Source: Sternotherus odoratus (lineage: Eukaryota; Chordata; Testudines; Kinosternidae). From it: DNA of 64,000 bases. Location: contig JAVMKO010000003.1 of NCBI GenBank assembly GCA_032164245.1, positions 39,372,890-39,436,889 on the forward strand, in the 5' to 3' direction. The notes under the pieces were generated by a model. The model was not told the origin of the DNA, searched no databases, and saw nothing but the letters and a program-made list of their open reading frames with translations. The stretch's first letter is position 1; every line of letters begins with the position of its first letter. Below are positions 37,224-47,887 of the stretch, piece by piece. The position numbers and the translations under genes are program-made.

Positions 37224-37430
37224 TAAAATACATTCATACATGCAGAAAGAAAGAAAAAAAGCGTACATTAGCATACCAATTCTAAGAGGGCTGTTAAATG
37301 TAGATGGGCCATTATCAATAGGAGAAAAAAAATACCTTTTGAAATGGATTTCTGTGTCACGGAAATTAACTCAGGAAATCTTTTTTTTTTCTTTCTGTGT
37401 GTATAAATGTATCTTACTTCTGTTCCATTC

Positions 37431-37478
37431 TATGCATCTGATGAAGTGAGCTATAGCCCACGAAAGCTTATGCTGAAA
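37431..37478 (+). ncRNA. Hammerhead-ribozyme-like motif
   Basis: The core reads ctgatga (37438-37444), then a stem II with gtgagc/gcccac closed by a short loop, then gaaa (37462-37465), then gc-ttat-gct forming a short stem III. These are the invariant boxes of a hammerhead. Caveats are clear: an extra A sits between the first box and stem II, the base after gct is g where cleavage needs a non-G, and stem I is weak. Other copies in the window have other single-base damage. The shared ancestor may have been active while this copy probably is not. Confidence 0.35.
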
Positions 37479-37689
37479 TAAACTAGTTAGTCTCTAAGGT
37501 GCTACAAGTATTCCTCACTTTCTTTATGGATACAGACTAACATGGCTGCTATTCTTGAACCTGTCATTAATTATTGGGAGTGGACCACATCCACCCTGAC
37601 TGAATTGGCCTGGTCAACACAGGTTCTTCACTTGTAAGGTAACTCTCTTCTCTTCTCTTCCTGTGCCAGTATATCTATGCCTGTATCTG

Positions 37690-37832
37690 TAATTTTCATC
37701 CATGCATCTGAAGTGGATTTTTTACCTATGAGACCTTATGCCCAAATAAATCTATTATCCTTTAAGATGCCACTGGACTCCTCATTGTTTTTCTGGGTAA
37801 AGACTAACATGGCTACCTCTCTGATACTTGAA
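37690..37832 (+). mobile_element. Diverged single copy of the hammerhead-bearing family
   Basis: The text catgcatctgaagtgg, ttatgcccaaataaat, ctttaagatgccactggac and agactaacatggctacctct follows the forward arm and tail of the inverted-pair family, with deletions through the core. It starts about 115 bp after the target duplication of copy 1 and is older judging from its divergence. Confidence 0.65.
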
Positions 37833-38995
37833 AGTTTTTGTTGATTCTGAACAAGTCCAGAGGCAGTGGACCTGCTGAAGGTCTTAATATTTTGAAGTTT
37901 TAATTTAATTTTAATTTTATATTTGAGTCTAATGATTGTCTGGTCTGCAGCATCAATACACCACAGCAATTGTTTGTTTATACTTAACAGATAAAGCACA
38001 AGAGAGTAGAGCTCAGATATCACATAATAAACATTCCAAATGCAATGTCTGTCATTAGCTCAACCTTCCCTGTGGAGTTCTTAGGGGATCATCTGTATCC
38101 AGGAAGGCAGATAGGGTGCCTTGCCTCATCAGACTGCTACATGCTAGGCTGCTTCTCCCTCTGGGAGACTTCTTCCCCCCAGTGCTTTGAACTTCTTCTC
38201 TGCTCCCATTACTTCTTCTTCCTGAGTTTATATGTCTCCTTCCAATACCTGGCTTCCTTTGTTCTATCTTTTGGTAATTTTCATTGTCTCAACTTGTTTC
38301 ATTGTTCCTCCTGTCTGACCAGAGGAGGAAGTATCTTTTCCCACTTGGAGCAAACCCCCTGGACATCTCTATTGTCCATTCAAAGCACCATCATTAATGT
38401 TAACATAGTTCCCATTAGGGTTAGATGTTGACAGATGTTTGGTGGCGTGTGTGTGTGTGTGTGCCCTCCGTGTGCCACCCCAGCCCTGCGCAGACAGCCC
38501 AATTTTGGCAATCTGATCCTTAAAAGAGAATAGATGCTCAGAAGTTGGAATTTAGAATAAGTCCTGGAGGAGATGAATTAGTAGGCGGAGAGCTGGTGAG
38601 ATGGTCAAACACAATCTACCACATGGTTCAGATGTTCCTCATAGATATCTCAACCACATTAGCAGTGTCTATAATATTATGTATATTGTAACACAACTTA
38701 TATAATCAATTCATTATGAATATCTCCTAGCCATCAAAACTATGTGCAATAAGAGCCTGTTAGAATTTTAAGCCCAGCACTACAGAGGTGATAGCTCCTC
38801 TAATCCCATCCTTAGGCAAATGGAGTTTTTATTGTATTCATTTTAACTGTGTCATGCCATTTGGAGTGGCTCAGAAGCATGAATGTCAACCTCAGGGCAG
38901 ACTGTTAGGAAGCAGGTCTCAAAGTCCAACCTGGGTTGTAAGTGCTATGTGTAAGATTTTACCAACAAAGTAACAAGTGTGAACTCCTCAAGCAC
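37833..38995. other. Gene-free DNA with a (GT)n repeat
   Basis: No gene is supported. A (GT)n microsatellite lies at 38447-38463. A 128-codon open frame at 38045-38431 is pyrimidine-rich, has no recognisable domain, and lacks supporting splice or promoter context. Confidence 0.45.
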
Positions 38996-38999
38996 TATT

Positions 39000-39780
39000 A
39001 ATAGCCTTAATTAGTCAGTCAGTCAGTCCTCCTTGGTAGGCCTCTTGCCACCCAGGCAAGCTTGTCTTTGTGAGATGGTTCCTTACACTGAAAATCACAA
39101 CAATATTCAGTTTATTCCCAGTCCCGAAGACCAGTCACCCCAGATCGATTCCTCCTTAGATCCTACACCAAAGACAATGCTTGTAGCTAACCCTATAATA
39201 GATTAACTAAAGATTTATTAACTAAGAAAAAGAAATGTGAGTTGTTTACAAGGTTAAAACAGGTAAACATACACACACAAATGAGTTACAGTCTTTGGTT
39301 CCAAAAGGTAATAGAAGCTTCTATATGTCCTTGAGGGCTAACCCAAGCCAACCACTGAAATTTTTACTTATGTTTACGAATGTTTGGCCTTCAGAGTTCA
39401 AGCAACATAGAGACGAATTTCTGTCTTTTTAAGGATTTTTATTCCTTTCCCTCAGAACCTGACCTGATGGGATGAGTCCACTTGCATGTCTCTTCTTTAT
39501 GTTTTTTTTTTTTTTTGGGGGGGGGAGAACAATCAACAAGTGTTTCGACCTTTAATGTTCCACAGTGGCTTGGCTGGTATCTATAGGGCTTTTTTTCTTG
39601 GGTATGAGGTGACACCTCTTGTGGAAAACTAGGATTTCACACTGGGTAATGCTCATCCCCTGATTGTGGGGGTTTTAGAGTTTCAGAGGAAATGCTTAGA
39701 TGCTATCTGATAACATGGGATACAGCTATAATAAATGAAGCAGCAACTCACAAGTTTCACAGAGTCTGTGTCTGGCATGG
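39000..39780 (-). repeat. Possible LTR-retroelement relic
   Basis: This block resembles, from memory, a common reverse-oriented turtle LTR (landmarks: ctaaagatttattaactaag, ttccaaaaggtaatagaagc and aacaatcaacaagtg). A (cagt)n run marks its left side at 39016-39031, and a T15/G9 tract lies at 39502-39525. I found no paired ends with a duplication. Treat it as tentative. Confidence 0.3.
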
Positions 39781-42042
39781 ATATAGGTTGATGTGAGTTT
39801 AGAAGGCATTATAGATGCCATTTCCTAGTGATCTGAGAATGAAAGTTAGGGAGAAGACCACAACTTCAAGAAAACGCTGTGGATTTTTAAACAGACTTAA
39901 AGAAACTTTGTACTGACCCTCAGGAATAGGAAAAATACAACAATTCAGAGGATCCACCCTCCTAAACAGCCATATTATCTACTTTCACTTTTACTAGAAT
40001 ACTAACATTTAGCAGACAACGGAAAGATCGACTTGATGCTTAAATTGACCATCAGACATACAAAATGGCAGTCTATTCGTTAACCTTGTACCTATAGGTG
40101 TGATTAATCTTATTTTGGAATCACTGGATGCTAACAGCCAAACACTTAAAAGGTTGCTGTCTGGTGTCCTCATTTGCATGTACACTTACTGATTTGCTGC
40201 ATGCACAAATGCCTGATCTGCTCACAGATATGGACATTTAGATATCCAAAGAGGAAAGAGGGGTAATGGAATCAAGATATCATTTATGTAAATAGAATTA
40301 TTGCTGCTCTTTATTGTGTTTGATGTATTTGTTTGAAGTAAGATTATAGTTTCCTTAGTAGCTTCCTTCACAGAGAAGAGAGGTAAACACAGTTGAGTGT
40401 CTTCTGGGAGTTCAGAAAAGGAGAACTCTAGTTAATTAGAGTGTAAGATAAACAGGGTGTAGCCAAGAACCATAAGGAAATATATCCAGATTTTCAATTA
40501 TTGATCCAAATTGTTGGCTCAGTTTTGCACCCAAAATAACTTGCACTGAGAATCCAGCACCCACAAAGCTGGAGGCCTGAATAAGACCAGTCTGAAAACT
40601 TGCCTATTAGAGTCAAGTTGAGTGGGGGTCCTAAAGGAGACAACTTTCCCAATAAACTGGGGAAATGAAGAAAAATCAGTTGTTAAAAGCTAAGAGATAC
40701 ACAATGCATAAATGAAGAATGGAATATAATATGCATAACTGTAATAAATAAAACAGAGGCCTGAGGTTTGTGGGCAACTGCATGCTTGTGGCTCAAGCAC
40801 CCATGGAAAAAAATAGTGGGTACTCAGCATCCCGGAGCCAGAGCTTGAGTGTAGAATGTGATGAATTCTGTGCTGCCCTTGGGGCCAGGAGTGTGTTTAT
40901 AAACAGACGCATGGTGATTAAGATAACAAAAAGCTTGTCATTAAATTAAAATAACAATCATTAGATGATCCTGAAAGAATTGCCAGGCACTCCAGTTAAA
41001 AGATAGAAAACAAAGGGTTTGAATAAATGGTTTGAATAAATGAGTCTAGTGCTGCTCAAGAGTATTCAGAAGTGGCTGGGAAAAAGGGGAAACGGTGAGG
41101 TGGCAAAATTTGCAGATGTCATGGGTGTGGAGGGCTGGAGAGGATTAATGTCATCTGAGACAGCAGTGTCGTCAGGGCCTCCAGACCATGAGGAAGGGAG
41201 GAGTTTTAAGTCAGTTCCATCTTGGCTGGCCATGAGGCCGGAGGCAGGGACCAGAGTCAAAAAGCATCTCTGGCTATAGAGATAGCTCAACTTTTCTTCT
41301 CTTATACTTCTACTTAGCTGATGTAAGTGATTTTGATTCTTCTATTAAGCCCAATTGTGTTCCCAGCGCTGGTATCTACACCCCTCATGGAGGTGGTTTT
41401 TTAGAGCACTGGGAGAGCATTGCCAGTGTAGACTACCCCTTGGGGTCATTTGCAGTACTCTGGAAGCACTGTGTTTCTAGAGTATTTCACATTTATAAGA
41501 ACCCTTCTCACAGTGCCTGTATCATCCTGAACTCATTCTCCAGCTTCAAAATACTTAAAAATTATTTCCAGTTATCTATGGGACAGATGAAATAATAAAG
41601 CTGTCCTTAATGTGCATCAAGACAATACCAGGGAGCTAGATTTCTGACAGTCTCATCCTGAAGGCTACCATGAGGCATAATGTCTTTAACTGGGATGTTA
41701 GTGAAGACAGCGTGTAGGTGATTGCAATGATTTTAATGTACTGTAATTCATGATAATGTAATTATGTAGTTCATAGTAATGTATCCATTATTAAAACAGT
41801 AAAGATAACAATGATAGACACATTAAATAACTAGAATATGAAAAAAGTGTATAAATACGCTGAAAATAGCCTTCCCCCAAAACTGGCAGAGTGCCCCTCC
41901 TCTCCCCCACCCCAAATACACACACCTCTTCAAAAGCAACCATTGGCAAAAATAAAAGTTAGTGCCTATACTCAGGATATTTTAACTGCCCAGATTCCTG
42001 ATAGATAATAAACAGTCAAAGGTGCATTATGAAGGGAGTTCC
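39781..42042. other. Gene-free DNA
   Basis: I see no gene, RNA or transposon boundary. Short frames near 41040-41290 occur on both strands in moderately GC-rich text and have no domain. Confidence 0.5.
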
Positions 42043-42045
42043 TAA

Positions 42046-42819
42046 GGGCTTGGCTACACTTGCAGATGTAGAGCACTTAGGGTTAAACCAGCCTTTGGAG
42101 AGTGTACTAGGGAAAGCACTCCAGTCTGTCCACACTGAGAGCTGAAAGCACACTGGCATGGTCACATTTACAGCATTTGCAGCTGCATTGGGACGGGTGC
42201 ATTATGGGCAGCTATCCCAGCATTCAAGTGGCTGCAACATACTTTTCAAACGGAGAGAGTGGGGTGTGACAGGGAGTGTGGGGGGAAAGAGAGTGGATTT
42301 TTGGGGTGATGAGTGTGTCAGCACGCTATCTTGTAAGTTCAGAGCTCCCTGCCTCCCTCTCTCTCACTCACTCATTAGCTGTTGTTGTTTTTTCCTCCGA
42401 GCAGCCGGCACTCCAAAAGGGAGCCCCTTGCCTCTCTCTCACTCACTCACAGCAAACATGAGCTGGTTGTTTTTTTCTCAGACCAGATAAGCAGCTCTCA
42501 CTCCAAAATGGAGCTTTGAAAGGGCATTTCCGCCTCCTGAGTTCACATCAAACACAAGAGAGGCCACTTCAGTTAAGGGGACTGTGGAACAGTTTCTGGA
42601 GGTCAATCAGAACTCAGTAATGTAACTCCTCGTCCACACTGACCCTGAAGCATCTCACCCAGTACAGCAACTCTTAATTCTGTTGCGGAGGTGGAGTACC
42701 AGGAGTGCTCCAGCCAGGGAGTCGAAGCGCTCCACATGCCTTGCCAATGTGGACCGGGAGTAAGGTAGAGCACTCTGGGAGGTGTTATTGTGGTATAAAG
42801 TGCAAGTGTAGCCAAGCTC
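42046..42819. mobile_element. Harbinger-like non-autonomous element
   Basis: The terminal inverted repeat is gggcttggctacacttgca at the left and tgcaagtgtagccaagctc at the right. Flanking trinucleotides are taa (42043-42045) and tag (42820-42822), fitting a 3-bp TWA duplication with one change. The 774-bp interior contains ctctctctcactcactcac twice (42356-42373 and 42435-42452 regions) and no intact protein. A segment after 42157 has an internal ATG but no recognisable domain. Confidence 0.65.
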
Positions 42820-42892
42820 TAGGACAATGCATCCAACTAGAATAGAAGCTGTCCTACATTTTGTTACTATCATCAAAAGGGAAATGAACTAA

Positions 42893-43726
42893 GGGTACGT
42901 CTTCACTACAGCAGTAGGTCAATTTCCCTTAAGTCGATTTTCTAAAGTAGACTTTAGAAAATCAACTTAGTGCATCCTCACAAAGGACAGCAACTGACAG
43001 TGTCTGTCCTTAAACTTTTGCAGAGGTCGACATAGGGAGTGTCGCACTGTGGGTAGGTATCCCACTGTGCCGGGAGTCCCCAGCTGTCACCACCTTTCGG
43101 GGCAGCCAGGCACGCTCCCCAGGGGACCAGCCCCAGTCCGAGCAGCTCCGTGGCCCCCCCGCCCGCCTGAGCAGCCCCGTGCCGGACCCCCCGCCCGCCC
43201 GAGCAGCCCCCCAACCCCTCCCTCCCGCCCGAGCAGCCCCACGAACCCTCCCCACCCGCCTGAGCAGCCCCACGCCGGATCCCCACGCCTGCCCGAGCAG
43301 TTCCGCGAACCCCCCCGCCCACCCGAGCAGCCCCGCGCCGGACCCCCCCGCCCATCCGAGCAGCTCCGTGAACCCCCCCGCCCGCCCGAGCAGCCCCGTG
43401 CCGGCTCCCCCCGCTCGGGCAGGTGGGGGGGTTCGCGGGGCTACTCAGGTGGGCGGGGGGTCCGGCGCAGGGCTGCTCAGGTGGGCGGGGGGGTTCGCGG
43501 AGCTGCTCGGAAGGTCGGAGGCTTAATGTCACCTGCATCCTCACTAGCTGAAAATCGACCCAGAGAGAGGTCGATTTCAACTACTCCTCTCGTTAGGGAG
43601 GAGTACAGAAGTCGATTTTAAGCTCTCTTTAAATCGACTTTAAGGGCATGCATGTGAGGACGGGTACAGGCTTAAATCGACTTTAGCTTGCTAAAGTCGA
43701 CTTTAAGCCCTAGTGGGGACCAGGGC
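42893..43726. mobile_element. Harbinger-like element with GC-rich minisatellite
   Basis: It begins gggtacgtcttcactaca and ends tagtggggaccagggc, with taa (42890-42892) on the left and aaa on the right. Just inside lie repeated palindromic words, aagtcgatttt, ctaaagtagactttag and aaatcgactttaa, on both sides. The centre (43135-43515) is an array of GC-rich units. The long frames on both strands, up to about 200 codons, are created by the array and have no domain. Confidence 0.6.
43135..43515. repeat. GC-rich minisatellite in opposed orientations
   Basis: Units of about 30 bp built on cccgcccgcccgagcagcc with variable ends (ccccgcgccggaccc or ccacgaaccctcc) run from 43135 to about 43410. After gctcgggcaggtgggg the same motif continues in the opposite orientation to 43515. 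The array is CpG-dense and could fold back on itself. Confidence 0.8.
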
Positions 43727-43879
43727 AAAGAGTGAGAACAATGTATAATAAAGGTTGTTAGTGGATAATTTACTAACAGAAACGGTGTTAAATTCACTGA
43801 ATACATTAGTTGTTAAGAATTCTTTGCCCAGTTGTTGTCATATGTAAAACAATAAGGGAATTCCACTGTACTTGGCATT

Positions 43880-44300
43880 ATTTAGATCTCATTTGGAGTA
43901 GCACATTTAGCTTTGACCACCACATTGTTAATCAGGCATTGACTAACTGGGGAAAGTTCAGAAGAGAACAATAAAAATCATTAAACATTTGAAAACCAAG
44001 ACCTCTGAGGAAAGGTTAATAGAACTGGGCATGTTCATTCTGGCAAAAAGATGAATGATGAGAGACATAATAACTGTCCAGAAATACATTAAGTGAAGTA
44101 ATAAAATGAATGAGGATCAATTATCTTTACAGTGAAAGACAAAAGAACAAATAGTAATACATTTGATCTGCAACTAGGAAAAAATAGACTAAATAAGACT
44201 ATCAGGTGTGGCAATGGAGAAGGCTGCCAGAGGAAGCTGTGGTTTTACTATCCTTGCAGATATTCAAGTCTAGAAAAGACACTCATCCATTAGGGTTTGT
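43880..44300 (+). mobile_element. Old CR1/L3-like LINE fragment
   Basis: The text aactggggaaagttcagaag, agaacaataaaaatcatt, acctctgaggaaaggtt and gccagaggaagctgtgg parallels the ORF2 C-terminus and start of the 3' UTR of the CR1 copies at 21424 and 51524, in the same order. It is strongly diverged and has no open frame. Confidence 0.6.
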
Positions 44301-44589
44301 TTAGCAAGAACTAAATTATGAATACCATGATGCAAAGAGAACCTCCACCCCCACAGGAACTCTTTTTCCACCCTCTCTGCATAGTTCTGTGACTGCTGGA
44401 TTTTAAATGACATTGCTGCTTGAATAGAATTCCTATGTTTTGATATTAATAGCGTTGTGTTATACTATTTGACAATTCAATACCTGACTGCTGCTTGTGA
44501 ACAATCACAAATTCTCTGCTTATGGCCCTTATGAAATGAACAATGTCCTATATTCAGAAAAAGGTGTATTGATTGCTTTTGTTTCACCA

Positions 44590-44835
44590 TAATAGAGGCT
44601 CAACTTAAATGTAACCCTAGAGAACAAAATTATCAGACACATAGATGAACATAATTTGTTGGGGAAGAGTCGACATGGTTTTTGTAAAGGGAAATAACGC
44701 CTCACCAATCTCCTAGAATTCTTTGAGGGGATCAACAAGAATGTGGACCAAGGGGAAGTAGTGGATATAGTGTATTTAGATTTTCAGGAAAGCCTTTGAC
44801 TCTTACACAAAGTAAGCTGCCATGGGATAAGAATG
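44590..44835 (+). pseudogene. CR1 ORF2 RT fragment
   Basis: Forward translation gives DQGEVVDIVYLDFQ, the beginning of the RT palm (compare [15 protein letters not shown] in the CR1 at 51524), preceded by agtcgacatggtttttgtaa, the region just before it. A one-base shift after LDF breaks the frame. It is in the wrong order with the neighbouring fragment at 43880 and so is probably a separate insertion. Confidence 0.65.
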
Positions 44836-45894
44836 GTTAAATACACAATTCTCTGCAAAAGAGATTATACTATTAGCTGGAAATCAGCTGTTTAGTGATT
44901 CTTCATCTACAGGTTTGAAACCCCAAGTACAAGGTAAATACTGAGTATCCTTCTACAGATTTTTCTATTTCTTTTTAACACAGCTAGACACAAATTGTTT
45001 ATCAAGATCAATATAATTGACAGATGTATTTGTGCATTAAGAGATTGACAGTGCTATTCATTTAGACATCTATTGTAAAAATACATTTTTGTACTGTTTA
45101 GGACTAAAATCAGTTAGTTCTATTTAGTTGTACATGTCACCGTAACTTCAGTCACTGTAACTACTGAAAATTATTTAAGGAATGTTTATATTTCACATAC
45201 ATACATGGAGCTTTATTCTGCATTCCTTGCAGAAATCAATGGGATTCATGTGTTTACAAGAAATACAAGATGAGCACTGTGTTTGGATAGTATGTTAAAA
45301 TTGAAGAAAATATTTTTTTTATCTGGTACTTTATTTCCCTTTCCATTACTTCTTCAAACTGAACGTCAGTATACACCAGCCTGGAAGGAAATGTGTTTGT
45401 GCAAAAGACAGTCTGCTCTGCCTATTTTGTTGCATTTTAATATTATTGTTTGACTTGTAAATATAGGCTGGAGACAATTTTACTCCCCTCAGTTTTATTT
45501 ATGTTGGATCATGTAATAGTGAAAATTAAAAATATAATTACTGTGACAGTAACTGCCGGAGTGAGTGTCTGACAGTGGCATTGTTCATTACAATTTTAAA
45601 GTAAACAATGACTATTAATGCTGTTTTAAAAAATAGTTTTCTACAAGTTTATTAGTGTGATTAATTCAGTTCTCTTACCTGACTTTTCATATATCTGTTT
45701 CATTCTCCTTTATGGAAAAGTTCCCTAGAATTTACTGGGAATAAAACAAGCAAGATTCTATCAAATGACTCTGAAAAACCTATAGAAGTTAAAAGAATGA
45801 CAGCCTTTCAATAGATGCTTTAAACCAGCCTGTAAAACTAAAATGTTGAAGGCTAAAGCATGGATGCCACCCTCTAGGTTGGTTTTTAAAAATC
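44836..45894. other. Gene-free AT-rich DNA
   Basis: No gene or repeat that I can name. Very AT-rich, with stops in all frames. Confidence 0.5.
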
Positions 45895-45907
45895 TATAAG
45901 AAGGTTA

Positions 45908-46466
45908 CAAAGTCCTGTGGCACCTTAAAGACTAACTATAAAGTTTTGAAGCATGAGCTTTCGTGGGCTAATACCCACTTCGTCGGATGCAGGCAGTGGA
46001 AGTGTTCAGAGGCAGTTATAGAAAAGTAGGTAAGAGCCAGGTGGGAGGTGAAAAGGTTAGTCCAATTAAGTGAACCAGTTTGTTATCTCCGATCAGGGAG
46101 TGTGGATTGTTCTTCTAGCATTTGAATGGGGTGTGTGAACATGGAGAGAGGTGAAACAATGTCTGTAATGAGCCTTGTTTCACCTCTCTCCATGTTCACA
46201 CACCCCATTCAAATGCTAGAAGAACAATCTACACTCCCTGATCGGAGATAACAAACTGGTTCACTTAATTGGACTAACCTTTTCACCTCCCACCTGGCTC
46301 TTACCTACTTTTCTATAACTGCCTCTGAACACTTCCACTGCCTGCATCAGACGAAGTGGGTATTAGCCCACGAAAGCTCATGCTTCAAAACTTTATAGTT
46401 AGTCTTTAAGGTGCCACAGGACTTTGTTACCTCTGCTATTCCAGACTAACACGGCTACCTCCCTGA
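45908..46466 (+). mobile_element. Inverted-pair retroelement, copy 2 (near-perfect palindrome)
   Basis: A 13-bp direct repeat, tataagaaggtta, flanks the unit (45895-45907 and 46467-46479). The left arm (to 46159) and right arm (46175 to about 46430) are reverse complements with only a few differences, around a 15-bp spacer. The right arm continues into a 36-bp tail (gactaacacggctacctcc) absent from the left. Each arm has a hammerhead-like region: 45951-45990 on the reverse strand with ccgacga and 46348-46375 on the forward strand with cagacga, both with gaaa. High arm identity implies a recent insertion or ongoing gene conversion. No protein is encoded. Confidence 0.75.
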
Positions 46467-46479
46467 TATAAGAAGGTTA

Positions 46480-47756
46480 GAGTTCTCTAAAATTCTGTAA
46501 GATTTTCCTTATGAGTTATATCATAAAGGCCTAATCTTATATTCCTTGAAGTAGACACTTTCGGTGCACAAGGAATGTAATAGCATACCCAAAGTAACCA
46601 ACAACTAATAATCAATGTGTTTGAACCTGTCATTACTAATATATGGCTACACTATCCAAGAATTTCTGAAATAAGGGAAACCCTGCCGTATTAAAGTAAA
46701 TTGTAAAACTCCCACTGATTTCAGTAGGTTCAGAATTTCTCTTAGAAATTCCTTCTAATATTTCTTAATTTTTAAATGAAACAGTGTCAACTATAACTAT
46801 TACCCTCCATAGTATACCTATTACCTTTAGTTTGGCCTATACACATTACTGCACCTGCCCACTTTTCAGATGTAAATGTCAAGAGTATAACATTTCCTTT
46901 TTCCTCTTTATTGTATAATAAATTACAAGGTTATAGATTAACCAATCTGATAAAACCACTGATGGTTTTGTGTTTCTGTGGTATGTGTGCAAAGATTTTT
47001 ATAGCTCAGTAAAACTAGGAACAGGTTTATGTGAGATTTTCCCTGCTATAAAAAGGAAAAGAACAAATAGGAACACACATTTAAAAAGGAATATTTAAAA
47101 AGCCTTCGGAGTCTGGAGAGATCATTTATACTAATGACACTTACAAGATATTAAAACACCTCTTTCACTAAAAGAAAAGAATTAAGAAAAGAATGGAACC
47201 CACTATTCACAAGAAATACATTTCCTGAAATGTTGCTAACTTGTCTTTGATTAAACGGGGAAGTGTTTCAAGTCAGTGCCTGCATCAACCAGAACTTCTG
47301 AATCCAAGTGATAAAATACTAAATGGTATATGATTCTAAGGCATCTGCAGGTGTTGAAAATAAAGAAGGAAGACAGTAAATGAATGCATGAAAGGTCTGT
47401 GTTACTCTAACACCATTGATATGGTGAACGTTTGAAATGTTTTCAAAGCTATTTATCATCAGCTATTATAGTTCTCACAATGTGACTTGAAAAATGAATA
47501 TCGAAAGCATTTTAAAATATGTATTGACTTTATTGAATGCATCCATGAATATATTCCAAATACACAATTTTCTTTAAGTATATTTTTAGCTGTCATTGCT
47601 ATAATAAACGCAGAGCCTGTATTCAGAGATAGTAGCACACACCATACGGTGTTTTAAACTTCTGTGATTTATTATATTAGGACACATCTATAGAAATCTG
47701 TACTAATGGTGGGGTCAGGGTTAGTCCTTTAGCACTTACAATGTGGTCTACATAAG
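46480..47756. other. Gene-free AT-rich DNA
   Basis: No gene, RNA or transposon boundary is visible. A short motif aaaactcccactgatttcag near 46700 is of a type found in small dispersed repeats, but it is too short to call. Confidence 0.5.
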
Positions 47757-47764
47757 GGTGAGAG

Positions 47765-47879
47765 CATAGGTGCTGGAACGAGGGATGCTTCCGCACCACC
47801 TGACTTGAAGTGGTAATAACCCAAATACAAGGTTTCCACCTTCAACACCTCCACAATAAAAATTGTTCCAGCACCACTG
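47765..47879. mobile_element. Short hAT MITE
   Basis: This 115-bp element has ends cataggtgctggaac and, in reverse, cagtggtgctggaac. The 8-bp flanks ggtgagag (47757-47764) and ggcgagag (47880-47887) differ at one position, fitting hAT. It carries no coding sequence. Confidence 0.75.
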
Positions 47880-47887
47880 GGCGAGAG

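Larger units (their letters stand above)
36537..37563 (+). mobile_element. Inverted-pair retroelement with hammerhead-like cores, copy 1
   Basis: The unit is flanked by a 12-bp duplication, tcattaattatt (36525-36536 and 37564-37575). It consists of a reverse-strand arm, a short centre and a forward arm (about 37388-37515) followed by a tail that the reverse arm lacks (gatacagactaacatggctg). The reverse arm is interrupted by two Harbinger MITEs, and removing them leaves about 450 bp. Each arm contains a hammerhead-like core followed by ttagtctctaaggtgctac. The same architecture occurs independently at 45908-46466, so it reflects the element's structure. Penelope-like elements are known to carry inverted or tandem terminal repeats with hammerhead motifs, which is my best guess for the origin. 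No protein is encoded. Confidence 0.6.

Noticed and set aside
38045..38431. A 128-codon forward frame.
   Set aside because: Pyrimidine-rich with no recognisable domain and no transcription or splice signals.
42978..43621. Frames of up to 200 codons, rich in proline, glycine and arginine, on both strands.
   Set aside because: They are produced by the repeated GC-rich units of the array at 43135-43515 and have no independent evidence of coding.
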